Shown here one piece after another: positions 26,237-37,293 of a stretch of 64,000 bases of DNA; the stretch's first letter is position 1, and every line of letters begins with the position of its first letter. The notes under the pieces were generated by a model. That model ran no database searches, had not been told where the DNA came from, and worked only from the letters and a program-made list of their open reading frames with translations. Source of the stretch: Streptomyces sp. HUAS 15-9 (GTDB lineage Bacteria > Actinomycetota > Actinomycetes > Streptomycetales > Streptomycetaceae). The position numbers were made by a program, and so were the translations under genes. Location of the stretch: positions 6,076,001-6,140,000 of the forward strand of contig NZ_CP106798.1 in the NCBI RefSeq assembly GCF_025642155.1, written 5' to 3'.

Positions 26237-26374
26237 TCAGACCTTGACGACGCGGATGCCGCGGCCGCACAGCATGAGGAGGTCCTCGGGGGCCGACATC
26301 AGGACGCTTACGGGGGCGGGTGAGGCGAGTGCGGTTGCTGCCACGATGGCGTCGAGGGCGTACGCAGGATGCCC
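26237..26374 (-). pseudogene. VapC-like PIN toxin remnant (C-terminus only)
   Basis: On the minus strand about 45 codons read GHPAYALDAIVAAT, then a strand and helix, and end in RGIRVVKV and TGA. This is the C-terminal end of a PIN-domain ribonuclease toxin. The first two thirds, with the catalytic acids, are missing. The fragment joins directly, out of frame, to the antitoxin remnant. An internal deletion of the operon explains this best. Confidence 0.6.
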
Positions 26375-26559
26375 CGCTTGGTCTCGACCGCTACCTGGCC
26401 CACCGGGCCGTGTTCGGCTTCCGCGTCTTCGATGAGTTCGCGCAGTCGTTCGCGCTCCAACTGGCGCTGGATGAGGGCTTCGACGCAGGCGGACATGCCG
26501 CGCTTGCCCGTACGCGCCCTGTGAGCCGCGATCGTGCCTTCATGGAGAGAGACGGAGAC
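26370..26559 (-). pseudogene. VapB/CopG-like antitoxin remnant
   Basis: The minus-strand frame encodes VSVSLHEGTIAAHRARTGKRG and then a basic helical antitoxin-like tail with RQLERERLRELIEDAEAEHG. The pattern is that of short antitoxins paired with PIN toxins. No start codon exists at the expected place, just before VSVSL. The frame runs on past the deletion junction into the toxin remnant in the wrong frame. It is therefore probably not functional. Confidence 0.55.
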
Positions 26560-26667
26560 AGGCCGGACGGGCCTTCGCCGGGAGCCGAGGACGTGGTCAT
26601 GCAGCGATTTCAGAACTCTTGTTATTGAGGTGGGGTGACACGAACGCGCTGGTCAGGGCCTACTTCC

Positions 26668-28035
<1,368 letters not shown>

Positions 28036-28134
28036 GGTGACTCCTCAGTACGGGGGTGGTGCGAAGGGGTGGGGCACCGCGCCCACGGAAGAAACGTGCG
28101 CTTCCAGTGTGCGCGGTGCCCGCGCCGGGGTGAA

Positions 28135-29397
<1,263 letters not shown>

Positions 29398-29411
29398 ACG
29401 TCTACGACTCC

Positions 29412-29789
29412 TCAGCCGGCGGTGTGGGCGGCGTACTCGTCGGCGGAGAGCAGGTCGGCCGGCTCGTCCGCGACGCGCACCTTGAACAGCCAGCCGCCCT
29501 CGAAGGGGGCCGAGTTCACCAGGGAGGGGTCGTTGACGACGTCCTCGTTGATCTCGGTGACCTCACCCGTGACCGGCGAGTACAGGTCGGAGACCGACTT
29601 CGTGGACTCCAGCTCGCCGCAGGACTCGCCCGCGGTGACCGTGGAGCCGACCTCGGGGAGCTGGGCGTAGACGACATCGCCGAGCGCGTTGGCCGCGAAC
29701 TCGGTGATGCCGACCGTCGAGACGCCGTCCTCGGCGCCCGACAGCCACTCGTGCTCCTTGCTGTAGCGCAGCTGCTGGGGGTTGCTCAT
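29412..29789 (-). CDS. gcvH: Glycine cleavage system H protein
   Basis: 125 residues, the lipoyl carrier that shuttles the aminomethyl group between the P, T and L proteins. Lys64 in [15 protein letters not shown] is the lipoylated residue, in the standard lipoyl-domain hairpin. The length and fold are normal. It is second in the operon after gcvT. The P protein (gcvP) is not in the window, so it must be encoded elsewhere. Confidence 0.97.
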   Translation of the reverse strand: MSNPQQLRYSKEHEWLSGAEDGVSTVGITEFAANALGDVVYAQLPEVGSTVTAGESCGELESTKSVSDLYSPVTGEVTEINEDVVNDPSLVNSAPFEGGWLFKVRVADEPADLLSADEYAAHTAG

Positions 29790-29911
29790 GGCCTGAATTC
29801 TCCTGTACGCGGGGATGTGCTGATGACTGGGGGAGTACTGAAACCGCAGGTGAGCAGGGTGATGTGCCCGGCATCACAAACGGGCGGGGTGAGGGCCCCG
29901 GTGATCAGTCT

Positions 29912-31069
29912 CTACTTATGGCGCTTGTAGAAGGGCAGTGCCACGACCTCGTACGGTTCATGGCTGCCGCGGATGTCCACGCCGACGCCCGCCGTACCGG
30001 GCGCCGAGTGCGCCGCGTCGACGTAGGCCATCGCGACGGGCTTGCCCAGCGTCGGGGAGGGGGCACCCGAGGTGACCTCGCCGATCACCGCGCCGCCGGC
30101 GACGACCGCGTACCCCGCACGGGGGACCCGACGCCCCTCGGCGACCAGGCCGACCAGGACGCGCGGCGGGTTCTGCTCGGCGCGGGCGGCGGCCTCGGTG
30201 AGGGCCTCGCGCCCCACGAAGTCGCCCTCCTTCTCGAACTTCACCACCCGGCCGAGTCCGGCGTCGAAGGGAGTGAGGGAGGCCGTCAGCTCGTGCCCGT
30301 ACAGCGGCATGCCCGCCTCCAGGCGGAGCGTGTCACGGCAGGACAGGCCACAGGGGACCAGACCGACGCCCTCGCCGGCCTTGGTCAGCGCCTGCCACAG
30401 CTCGACGGCGTGCTCCGGCTTCACGAACAGCTCGAAGCCGTCCTCGCCGGTGTAGCCGGTGCGGGCGATCAGCGCGGGGACACCGGCGACGGTGCCGGGC
30501 AGGCCCGCGTAGTACTTCAGGCCGTCCAGGTCGGCGATGGGGGCACCTCCCTGCACGAGCGGAGTCGAGTGCTTGGGGGAGAGGGACTTCAGGATGCCGG
30601 GGGACTCGGGGCCCTGGACGGCGATCAGGGCGTACGCGTCGCGGTCGTCGCGAACCTCGGCGTCGAAGCCGGACGAACGTTCCAGCAGCGCGTCCAGGAC
30701 CACCTGAGCGTTGGAGGCGTTGGCCACGACCATGTACTCGGTCTCGGCCAGCCGGTAGACGATCAGGTCGTCCAGGATGCCGCCGTCGGCCTGGCAGATC
30801 ATGGTGTAGCGGGCACGGCCCACCCCGACGGAGCCGATGTTGCCGACGAGCGCGAAGTTCAGGAACTTCGCCGCCTCCGCGCCGGTCACCGTGATCTCGC
30901 CCATGTGCGAGAGGTCGAAGAGGCCGGCCTTCGTGCGCACGGCGATGTGCTCGTCGCGCTCCGAGCCGTAACGCAGCGGCATGTCCCAGCCGGCGAAGTC
31001 GGTCATGGTCGCACCGAGCGAGCGATGCAGCGCATCGAGCGCGGTATGACGGAGTTCGGTACTGCTCAT
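29912..31069 (-). CDS. gcvT: Glycine cleavage system T protein (aminomethyltransferase), with an inserted repeat
   Basis: About 385 residues. It transfers the methylene group from the H protein to tetrahydrofolate. ATG 31069 opens MSSTELRHTALD; the open frame extends upstream through the leader but is not coding there. The folate-binding features FAGWDMPLRYG, ARTGYTGEDGFELFV and LRLEAGMPLYG are present. Residues about 163-178 (LSPKHSTPLVQGGAPI) are encoded by a copy of a dispersed Streptomyces palindrome inserted in frame between a helix and DLDGLKYY. The family normally has no such segment there. Expression is under the tandem glycine riboswitch upstream. Confidence 0.95.
   Translation of the reverse strand: MSSTELRHTALDALHRSLGATMTDFAGWDMPLRYGSERDEHIAVRTKAGLFDLSHMGEITVTGAEAAKFLNFALVGNIGSVGVGRARYTMICQADGGILDDLIVYRLAETEYMVVANASNAQVVLDALLERSSGFDAEVRDDRDAYALIAVQGPESPGILKSLSPKHSTPLVQGGAPIADLDGLKYYAGLPGTVAGVPALIARTGYTGEDGFELFVKPEHAVELWQALTKAGEGVGLVPCGLSCRDTLRLEAGMPLYGHELTASLTPFDAGLGRVVKFEKEGDFVGREALTEAAARAEQNPPRVLVGLVAEGRRVPRAGYAVVAGGAVIGEVTSGAPSPTLGKPVAMAYVDAAHSAPGTAGVGVDIRGSHEPYEVVALPFYKRHK
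30540..30587. repeat. Dispersed palindromic element inside gcvT
   Basis: The pattern cacctccc-TGCACGAGC-ggagt-CGAGTGC-ttgggggag matches the small Streptomyces palindrome also found at 31094, 37209 and 44196. It lies inside the gcvT reading frame, preserves it, and adds about 16 residues. Confidence 0.7.
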
Positions 31070-31093
31070 CGGTCGGTCGTCTCCCAAGGCGAT

Positions 31094-31131
31094 GGGGTCC
31101 CCCGCGCGAGCCGAATTCGAGCGTGGGGGAG
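31094..31131. repeat. Dispersed palindromic element in the gcvT leader
   Basis: GGGGTCCCCCGCGCGAGC followed by a short loop and GAGCGTGGGGGAG is a copy of the same palindromic family. It lies between the glycine riboswitch and the gcvT start, where it could add a stable hairpin to the leader RNA. Confidence 0.65.
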
Positions 31132-31141
31132 GGCGAGGTCG

Positions 31142-31350
31142 TTCCTCCCCATCTGTCATCGGAACCTGAGAGGTTCGCCATGACCACCCCTGTCGGGACG
31201 ACCAGGACTTGCACCTTGGGTGGGGCCACCTCACGGCGGCCCGCTTTTCAGATGTGCCTCGCCCGCGCGGTAACGGTGCCTGAGAGATTCAAGGGAGGGA
31301 CTTGCTCCTTCGGCGCCCCGGCAGTGTTGCCGAGGACTCTCCCGCGCGGA
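31142..31350 (-). promoter_or_regulatory. Tandem glycine riboswitch
   Basis: On the minus strand two glycine aptamers follow each other. The first runs from GCGGGAGAGTC through GCGCCGAAGGAGCAA to AATCTCTCAGGCACCG (about 31350-31260). The second runs from GGGCGAGGCACATCTGAAAA through AAGGTGCAAG to CCTCTCAGGTTCCGATGACAG (about 31258-31145). The paired core strings GCAA and CTCTCAGG are the hallmark. It lies directly upstream of gcvT and should control gcvT, gcvH, glyA and sdaA in response to glycine. Confidence 0.93.
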
Positions 31351-31530
31351 TTCAAACGGCCGGTATGCAGTTGGCGGCCACATCATTGCACGCCTCGCCC
31401 GCGTGCGGCAGGTCGGCTTCTGTAACCGGGCTGTGGCAGTACGCGCACGAAAACGCGAGACACCAGGCATTACCTTCTCTTTACACTCGACGGGCAGGCG
31501 GTCTCCGAGCCCAAGGGGAGGACGATCACG

Positions 31531-32199
31531 GTGAACAGGACCACGGCGTACGCCACGACCACGGGCATGGCACTGCCGAAGCGGCCCGCGGCCCAGGCCC
31601 GTGGACGCTGCGACGAGCACCCGGCACCGGTCGTCCGCGATCTGCGCGACCGTGCGGGGCACAGCCCGCACGGCCTGCTCTTCGGCCCCCGCGACCTGGT
31701 CGTGATCACCGGCCTGCCGGGCAGCGGCAAGTCCACCCTGATGCGGCGCGCGGTCCGCGGCGCGCGCATCGACTCCCAGGACACCCGCGACCGCTGGGAC
31801 GCCCGCATGCCCCGCCTCCTGCCGTACGCGCTCTACCGCCCCCTGGTCCGCCTCGCTCATTACGCAGGGCTGCGCCGCGCCCTGCGCTCCGGCGAGGGGG
31901 TCGTCGTGCACGACTGCGGCGCCCAGACCTGGGTGCGCGACTGGCTGGCCCGCGAGGCCCGCCGCCGCGGCGGCACCCTGCACCTGCTGCTGCTCGACGT
32001 CACCCCGGGCACCGCGCTGGAGGGCCAGCGCGAGCGCGGCCGCGGCGTCTCCCGCTACGCCTTCCTGCGCCACCGCGGGGCCGCCGCCCGCCTCCTGCGC
32101 ACGGTGGAACGGGGCGAGCTGCCCCCGGGCTGCGGCTCGGCGGTGCTGCTGGACCGGGCGGCGGCGGACGTCCTGCACCGGATCGGCTTCGCGGGGTGA
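31531..32199 (+). CDS. P-loop AAA/kinase-like NTP-binding protein
   Basis: 222 residues. Walker A is GLPGSGKS (61-68) in a VVITGLPGSGKSTL context, typical of small zeta-toxin-like or polynucleotide-kinase-like P-loop kinases. A second strand GVVVHDCGAQ and a basic helical region RERGRGVSRYAFLRHR follow, which could be the lid. GTG 31531 follows GGGGAGGA. The substrate is not evident. It faces the riboswitch operon across about 180 bp that hold the two divergent promoters. Confidence 0.75.
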   Translation: MNRTTAYATTTGMALPKRPAAQARGRCDEHPAPVVRDLRDRAGHSPHGLLFGPRDLVVITGLPGSGKSTLMRRAVRGARIDSQDTRDRWDARMPRLLPYALYRPLVRLAHYAGLRRALRSGEGVVVHDCGAQTWVRDWLAREARRRGGTLHLLLLDVTPGTALEGQRERGRGVSRYAFLRHRGAAARLLRTVERGELPPGCGSAVLLDRAAADVLHRIGFAG

Positions 32200-32265
32200 A
32201 ACCGGGTCACCGGAACCCGCTAGCCTTTCGAGCCATACCAGTGGTTCCCAGCAGGCGGTAGGCAG

Positions 32266-33057
32266 ATGGACTTCCCGGCGGACTTCCCCACGGACTTCCC
32301 GGCACAGGCGCACCCCCATCCGCACGGCGGATGGCCCGGCAACGAGCTGGAGGAGGTGCTGTCGGCGTCCCTCGGCGTGCCGTCGGCCGGCGCCCGGATC
32401 GTCGAGGTCCTGAGCCGCGCCTTCGTATGGATTCCGCTGCCCAACGGCGGCGGCCCGGACAGCGGTCCCCTCGATCTGCCCACGCTGGAGATAGAGGGCC
32501 AGGTGTACGTCCCGGTGTTCAGCTCCGAGGAGCAGTTCCGCCAGGTCGTCGGCTCCCACATGTCGTACACCATCGCGCCCGCCGTGGAGTTCGCCCGCGG
32601 TCTGCCCCCGCAGGTCGGCCTCGCCGTCAACCCGGACGGCGTGGTCGGCGTCCCGCTCCCGCCGGCCGCGGTCGCCGAGCTGTGCCGGGCCGGGCGCACC
32701 GCACTCGACGGACCCTCGACCGGCGGCCGCGTCCGCCTCTTCGAACCCGACTGGCAGGACGACCCGGTCGACTTCCTCACCGCGGCCTCGGCGGAGTTCG
32801 CCGCGGCGGGCGTGGTCGCCACGGCCCGCCGCTGCCTGGCCGCGATCGAGACCGCGGACCCGGTGATGTTCGTGGGCGTCGAACTGTCCCAGTGGGAGGG
32901 CGACCTGCGAGCCCTCCCCCTGGAAGCCCTGGGCAAGGCCCTGGGAAAGGTCCCGGTGCGCTGGCCGGTCAACCTCGTACTGCTCGACGTGGCGGAGGAC
33001 CCGGTGGGCCACTGGATGAGGGCGAACGTCCGCCCCTTCTATCAGCACGGCCACTGA
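32266..33057 (+). CDS. SseB family protein
   Basis: 263 residues matching the enhanced serine sensitivity (SseB) family: an N-terminal domain with LEEVLSASLG and a VYVPVFSSEEQFRQVV strand-helix unit, and a C-terminal half ending in PVGHWMRANVRPFY. The family name comes from a serine-sensitivity phenotype in E. coli; its biochemical role is unknown. It is followed 94 bp later by a related gene, and both sit next to the serine/glycine operon, a suggestive but unproven link. Confidence 0.8.
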   Translation: MDFPADFPTDFPAQAHPHPHGGWPGNELEEVLSASLGVPSAGARIVEVLSRAFVWIPLPNGGGPDSGPLDLPTLEIEGQVYVPVFSSEEQFRQVVGSHMSYTIAPAVEFARGLPPQVGLAVNPDGVVGVPLPPAAVAELCRAGRTALDGPSTGGRVRLFEPDWQDDPVDFLTAASAEFAAAGVVATARRCLAAIETADPVMFVGVELSQWEGDLRALPLEALGKALGKVPVRWPVNLVLLDVAEDPVGHWMRANVRPFYQHGH

Positions 33058-33151
33058 AGCGCGCTTCCCCGACGCGCACCGGGTCTCGAGCCATTGGGCG
33101 CTTAAGCTGTTTCCATACGCGGGGCAACTTCTCGAAGAGGCGGTAAACCAG

Positions 33152-33949
33152 GTGAGCGCGAGCGGCAGCGGCACCGCGACCGGACAGGTCGAGCACATGC
33201 TGCGGCAAGTCACGCCCGGGCGTTACGACGCCTACGAGGCGCTGCTGCGCGCACTCGCGACCCCGTCCTCCGGCCAGGTGTGGATGCTCCTGTGGCACGG
33301 CCAGGGCGGCTCACCGGACGCCCAGTACGGAAACATGGAGGTCGACGGGTACGGCTACGCCCCCTGCGTCACCTCCGCCCAGGAGCTGTCGGCCAGCGGC
33401 TGGAACAGATCGTACGAGGTCGTCGACGGCCTCGACGTGGCCCGCACGCTCTACCCCGACCAGTACGGCCTCTGGCTGAACCCGCACGCGCCCGGCGGCG
33501 GCGTGGGCATCCCCTGGCTCGACCTGCGCCGCATCGCCACGGGCCTGGACCGCCAGCCCGCGGGCCCGCTGCGGCTGACCGAACCGGCCATCGAGATCCC
33601 CCAGTTCTACGCCCTGCTCGCGCAGAACGCCCACCGCACCCCCGCGGTCCGCTCGCTGCGCCGGGCCTGGGTGCAGCCGGCGCTGGGGGCGCCGTACCTG
33701 GCCATCGGCCTGGACGTGTACGACACCTCCCCGCCCGCGGTCGACTCGGTGCGGGCGATGATGCAGCAGTCCGTCGGCGCGGTACCGGACGGGCTGCCGG
33801 TGTCGACGGTGGCGATGACGGACGAGTACGACCCGGTCGTGATGTGGATGCGAGCGGGCGCCCGCCCGTTCTACGACCGCGAGGCACACGCGGCTCCCGC
33901 CGCAGGCGGGGGCTACTGGGCCCAGCTGCCACAGAGCGGAGCGTACTGA
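33152..33949 (+). CDS. SseB family protein, second copy
   Basis: 265 residues. It shares the C-terminal layout with the preceding protein, including a closing DPVVMWMRAGARPFYDR that parallels it. The N-terminal half is different and rich in Trp and Tyr. GTG 33152 starts after a weak GAGGCGGT site. The two genes are probably one transcription unit. No catalytic residues can be named. Confidence 0.75.
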   Translation: MSASGSGTATGQVEHMLRQVTPGRYDAYEALLRALATPSSGQVWMLLWHGQGGSPDAQYGNMEVDGYGYAPCVTSAQELSASGWNRSYEVVDGLDVARTLYPDQYGLWLNPHAPGGGVGIPWLDLRRIATGLDRQPAGPLRLTEPAIEIPQFYALLAQNAHRTPAVRSLRRAWVQPALGAPYLAIGLDVYDTSPPAVDSVRAMMQQSVGAVPDGLPVSTVAMTDEYDPVVMWMRAGARPFYDREAHAAPAAGGGYWAQLPQSGAY

Positions 33950-34163
33950 GCCCCGCGGCCAACTTCAGCATGTATGTCCGGGTTTGTCGCTTTGGAGAGA
34001 TCTTCGCGCGTAGATTTGGGTGAATTTTCGGCTTTTGTTCATCCATAGGCGGTTTGGCGGTGTCCGCCCCCCGCAACTTCCCGTCCGCATAACGGGTAAC
34101 CACAGCCTGCATCACGGTTGCGCATCCATTCACTGTCAAGTCTGGCAACTGATCGGCGAAGCG

Positions 34164-34195
34164 TTGAAGACTCCCACTTCAAGGGGTTCGCCCCT
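34164..34195 (+). promoter_or_regulatory. Leader with inverted repeat and UUCG hairpin before the peptide importer
   Basis: The 325-bp gap upstream of the importer contains TTGAAG-N7-CTTCAA (34164-34182), followed at once by GGGG-TTCG-CCCC (34183-34194), a hairpin with a very stable UUCG tetraloop. The first may be an operator and the second an RNA structure at the 5' end of the operon mRNA. I see no gene elsewhere in this gap. Confidence 0.4.
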
Positions 34196-34274
34196 GTGTA
34201 CGACGGACTGAATGAGGCCGCTACCAGCGGCAAGTGCGGGCCGGCTACCGCCGGTTGAGAGGGGTCCCTGCCAG

Positions 34275-35282
34275 ATGACGGCACCATTGCACGAGCCGAC
34301 TGCGGAAGCGGCCCCGAGCGCGGCCGAAGAAGCGGCGGCTGCCGCTGTCGGTGAAAAGGCCGTACAGGGACGTTCCCTGGGCCGGATCGCCTGGGAGCGC
34401 CTCAAGCGGGACAAACTCGCCCTCACGGGTGGCGTGGTCGTGCTTGCCCTCATCGCGCTCGCCCTGCTCGCGCCGGTGATCACCAACCTGCTCGGGCAGG
34501 ACCCGGACGCCTACCACGAGGGCCTGATCGACCCGCTGTTCGGCACCCCGAAGGGGTCGCTGGGCGGCATCAGCGGAGACCATCTGCTGGGTGTCGAGCC
34601 GGTCAACGGCCGCGACATCTTCGCCCGCATCCTCTACGGTGCTCAGGTCTCGCTCCTGGTCGGCTTCCTGTCCGCCATGGTCGCCGTCGTTCTCGGCACC
34701 GTGCTGGGCATCCTGGCCGGCTTCTTCGGCGGCTGGGTGGACTCCCTCATCAGCCGCGTCATGGACGGTCTGCTGGCCTTCCCGCAGCTCCTGTTCACCA
34801 TCGCCCTGGTCTCCGTCATGCCGAACGACATGCTCGGCCTGACCGGCTCCAGCGTGCGGGTGTTCGTGATGATCCTGGTCATCGGGTTCTTCGGCTGGCC
34901 GTACATCGGGCGCGTGGTGCGAGGACAGACCCTCTCGCTGCGTGAGCGCGAGTACGTCGAGGCCGCCCGGTCGCTGGGCGCCGGCCGCTTCTACATCCTC
35001 TTCAAGGAACTGCTGCCCAACCTCGTCGCGCCCATCGTCGTGTACACGACGATGATGATCCCGACCAACATCCTCACCGAGGCGGCACTCAGCTTCCTTG
35101 GCGTAGGCGTCAAGCCGCCTACCGCCTCCTGGGGGCAGATGCTCTCGAGCGCGATCGACTACTACGAGTCGGACCCCATGTACATGGTGGTTCCGGGCGT
35201 GGCGATCTTCGTGACCGTTCTTGCCTTCAACCTCTTCGGCGACGGCGTGCGGGACGCGCTGGACCCGAAGGGCTCCCGCTGA
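34275..35282 (+). CDS. Oligopeptide ABC transporter permease (DppC-like)
   Basis: About 335 residues with a cytoplasmic Ala/Glu-rich N-terminus, then six membrane helices. The ATPase-contact loop YVEAARSLGAGRFYILFKELLPN is the conserved EAA motif. ATG 34275 lies 10 bases after GAGAGGGG. It is the first gene of a five-gene importer (permease, binding protein, permease, two ATPases). The usual order has DppB before DppC; here the C-type permease leads and is separated from its partner by the binding-protein gene. Confidence 0.93.
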   Translation: MTAPLHEPTAEAAPSAAEEAAAAAVGEKAVQGRSLGRIAWERLKRDKLALTGGVVVLALIALALLAPVITNLLGQDPDAYHEGLIDPLFGTPKGSLGGISGDHLLGVEPVNGRDIFARILYGAQVSLLVGFLSAMVAVVLGTVLGILAGFFGGWVDSLISRVMDGLLAFPQLLFTIALVSVMPNDMLGLTGSSVRVFVMILVIGFFGWPYIGRVVRGQTLSLREREYVEAARSLGAGRFYILFKELLPNLVAPIVVYTTMMIPTNILTEAALSFLGVGVKPPTASWGQMLSSAIDYYESDPMYMVVPGVAIFVTVLAFNLFGDGVRDALDPKGSR

Positions 35283-35301
35283 ACCGCCTTACCCCAAGCG
35301 T

Positions 35302-35320
35302 CCCGTGGCACTGCCACGGG
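35302..35320 (+). terminator. Intercistronic hairpin before the binding-protein gene
   Basis: A perfect 9-bp stem (CCCGTGGCA/TGCCACGGG) with a one-base centre lies between the permease and the binding-protein gene. It may act as a partial terminator or RNA-stabilising element, which would allow unequal expression of the two genes. Confidence 0.55.
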
Positions 35321-35351
35321 GTCTCTCATCAAATCCGGAGGATCCGAGATC

Positions 35352-37151
35352 GTGACTACCCAACGCACCTCAGGGCGGCGGAAGCAGGCGTTGGCCGCTG
35401 CTGTCGCGGTCGCCGCGCTGATGACCACGGCAGCGTGCGGCGGCGGCAACAGCGATGACGGCGACAAGGGCTCGAAGACGGGCGCAGCCGGTTTCGACGC
35501 GGCCAACAACAAGGTTGCCCAGGCCGACCTCGCCAAGAAGGGCGGCACGCTGCGGTTCGGTGGTGCCCAGGACGCCGACTCGTGGGACACCACGCGTGGC
35601 TACTACGGCTTCATGTGGAACTTCGCGCGCTACTACAGCCGTCAGCTCGTCACGAACAAGACCGAGCCCGGCAAGGACGGCGCCACGCTGACCCCGGACC
35701 TCGCCACCGGTCTCGCCAAGGTCACCGACAAGGGCAAGACCTACACGTACACCCTGCGTGACGGCGTCACCTGGGAAGACGGCAAGCCGATCACGTCCAA
35801 GGACATCAAGTACGGCATCGAGCGCGTGTGGGCGCAGGACGTGCTGTCCGGTGGTCCGGTGTACCTGAAGGACGTCCTCGACCCCAAGGGCGCGTACAAG
35901 GGCCCGTACAAGGACTCCGCCAAGGACAAGCTGGGTCTGAAGGCGATCGACACGCCGGACGACAAGACCATCGTCTTCCACCTCCCGAAGGCCAACTCGG
36001 ACTTCGAGGAGATGCTGGCCCTGGTCTCGGCGTCCCCGGTCCGCCAGGACATGGACACCAAGTCCAAGTACGGTCTGCACCCGTTCTCCTCCGGCCCGTA
36101 CAAGTTCGCCTCGTACAGCCCGGGCAAGGACCTCACCCTGGTCCGCAACGACAAGTGGAGCCAGGCCTCGGACCCGATCCGCAAGGCCTACCCGGACAAG
36201 ATCACCGTCCAGTTCTTCTCGGACGCCAACCAGCTGGACCAGCGTCTGATCAACGGTGACCTGGACCTGGACATCAACCAGACCGGCATGTCGCCGCAGG
36301 GCCGCACGACCGCCCTGAAGGAGCACAAGGCCAACCTGGACAACCCGGTCTCCGGCTACATCCGCTACGCGGTCTTCCCGCAGAGCGTGAAGCCGTTCGA
36401 CAACATCGAGTGCCGCAAGGCCGTCATCCTGGGCGCCGACCACGTGTCGCTGCAGACCGCCCGTGGTGGCCCGATCGCCGGTGGCGACATCGGCACCAAC
36501 ATGCTCCCGCCGTCCGTCGCGGGCGCCGAGGGCCAGAAGTACGACCCGTACAAGCTGGCCGGCGCCAACAAGAGCGGCAACGAGGCCGACGCCAAGGCCG
36601 CGCTGAAGGCCTGCGGCAAGCCGAACGGCTTCAAGACCACCATCGCCGTCCGCAACAACAAGCCGGTCGAGGTGGCCACCGCCCAGTCCCTGCAGGCGTC
36701 GCTGAAGAAGATCGGCATCACCGCCGAGATCGACCAGTACGACGGTTCGCAGACCACCGGCATCATCGGCAGCCCCGCCAACGTGAAGAAGAAGAACTAC
36801 GGCATCATCATCATGGGCTGGGGTCCGGACTTCCCGTCCGTCCAGGGCTTCGGTCTGCCGCTGTGGGACAGCAAGTACATCCTGGACAGCGGTAACTCCA
36901 ACTACGCGCTGATCAAGGACAAGACGATCGACGGCCTGTTCGACCAGTACACCACCACGCTGGACGACGCGGGCAAGACCAAGATCTCCACGGAGATCAA
37001 CCACAAGGTCATGGAGGGCGCGTACTACCTGCCCTTCGTCTTCGAGAAGTTCATCAACTGGCGCGGGGACAACCTGGCGAACGTGTACACCACCGACGGC
37101 TACAGCGGTACGTACGACTTCGTCAACCTCGGCCTGAAGTCAGCGAAGTAA
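35352..37151 (+). CDS. Oligopeptide-binding lipoprotein (SBP family 5)
   Basis: 599 residues. GTG 35352 follows GGAGGA at good spacing. The signal peptide ends in lipobox TTAAC at about residue 29, so the protein is anchored outside the membrane. The rest is a peptide/nickel-type binding protein with YTYTLRDGVTWEDGKPITSKD near residue 130, the hallmark region of family 5. It captures peptides and presents them to the permeases encoded on either side. Hairpins flank the gene on both sides, suggesting separate control of its abundance. Confidence 0.95.
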   Translation: MTTQRTSGRRKQALAAAVAVAALMTTAACGGGNSDDGDKGSKTGAAGFDAANNKVAQADLAKKGGTLRFGGAQDADSWDTTRGYYGFMWNFARYYSRQLVTNKTEPGKDGATLTPDLATGLAKVTDKGKTYTYTLRDGVTWEDGKPITSKDIKYGIERVWAQDVLSGGPVYLKDVLDPKGAYKGPYKDSAKDKLGLKAIDTPDDKTIVFHLPKANSDFEEMLALVSASPVRQDMDTKSKYGLHPFSSGPYKFASYSPGKDLTLVRNDKWSQASDPIRKAYPDKITVQFFSDANQLDQRLINGDLDLDINQTGMSPQGRTTALKEHKANLDNPVSGYIRYAVFPQSVKPFDNIECRKAVILGADHVSLQTARGGPIAGGDIGTNMLPPSVAGAEGQKYDPYKLAGANKSGNEADAKAALKACGKPNGFKTTIAVRNNKPVEVATAQSLQASLKKIGITAEIDQYDGSQTTGIIGSPANVKKKNYGIIIMGWGPDFPSVQGFGLPLWDSKYILDSGNSNYALIKDKTIDGLFDQYTTTLDDAGKTKISTEINHKVMEGAYYLPFVFEKFINWRGDNLANVYTTDGYSGTYDFVNLGLKSAK

Positions 37152-37208
37152 ACCCGGCACACCCGCCGAACGGCACGAAAGGCAGGTGAAGGCCGGCGAC
37201 GTGTGATC

Positions 37209-37271
37209 GCGGGCCACCTGGGGGTACCTCCCACGCCCATAAGGCAGTGGGGGAGACCGTAGGTGGCCCGC
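37209..37271. repeat. Dispersed palindromic element between binding protein and permease
   Basis: The outer arms GCGGGCCACCT and AGGTGGCCCGC (37209-37219 and 37261-37271) enclose ctgggggtacctcccac...gcagtgggggag, the core of the dispersed Streptomyces palindrome. The whole can fold into one long hairpin and may reduce read-through from the binding-protein gene. Confidence 0.7.
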
Positions 37272-37293
37272 GGTCCGCGGCGGGCCGAGAGCT

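Noticed and set aside
32266..33949. Type III secretion protein SseB
   Set aside because: The Salmonella translocon SseB shares only the name; these match the enhanced-serine-sensitivity family and no secretion genes are present.
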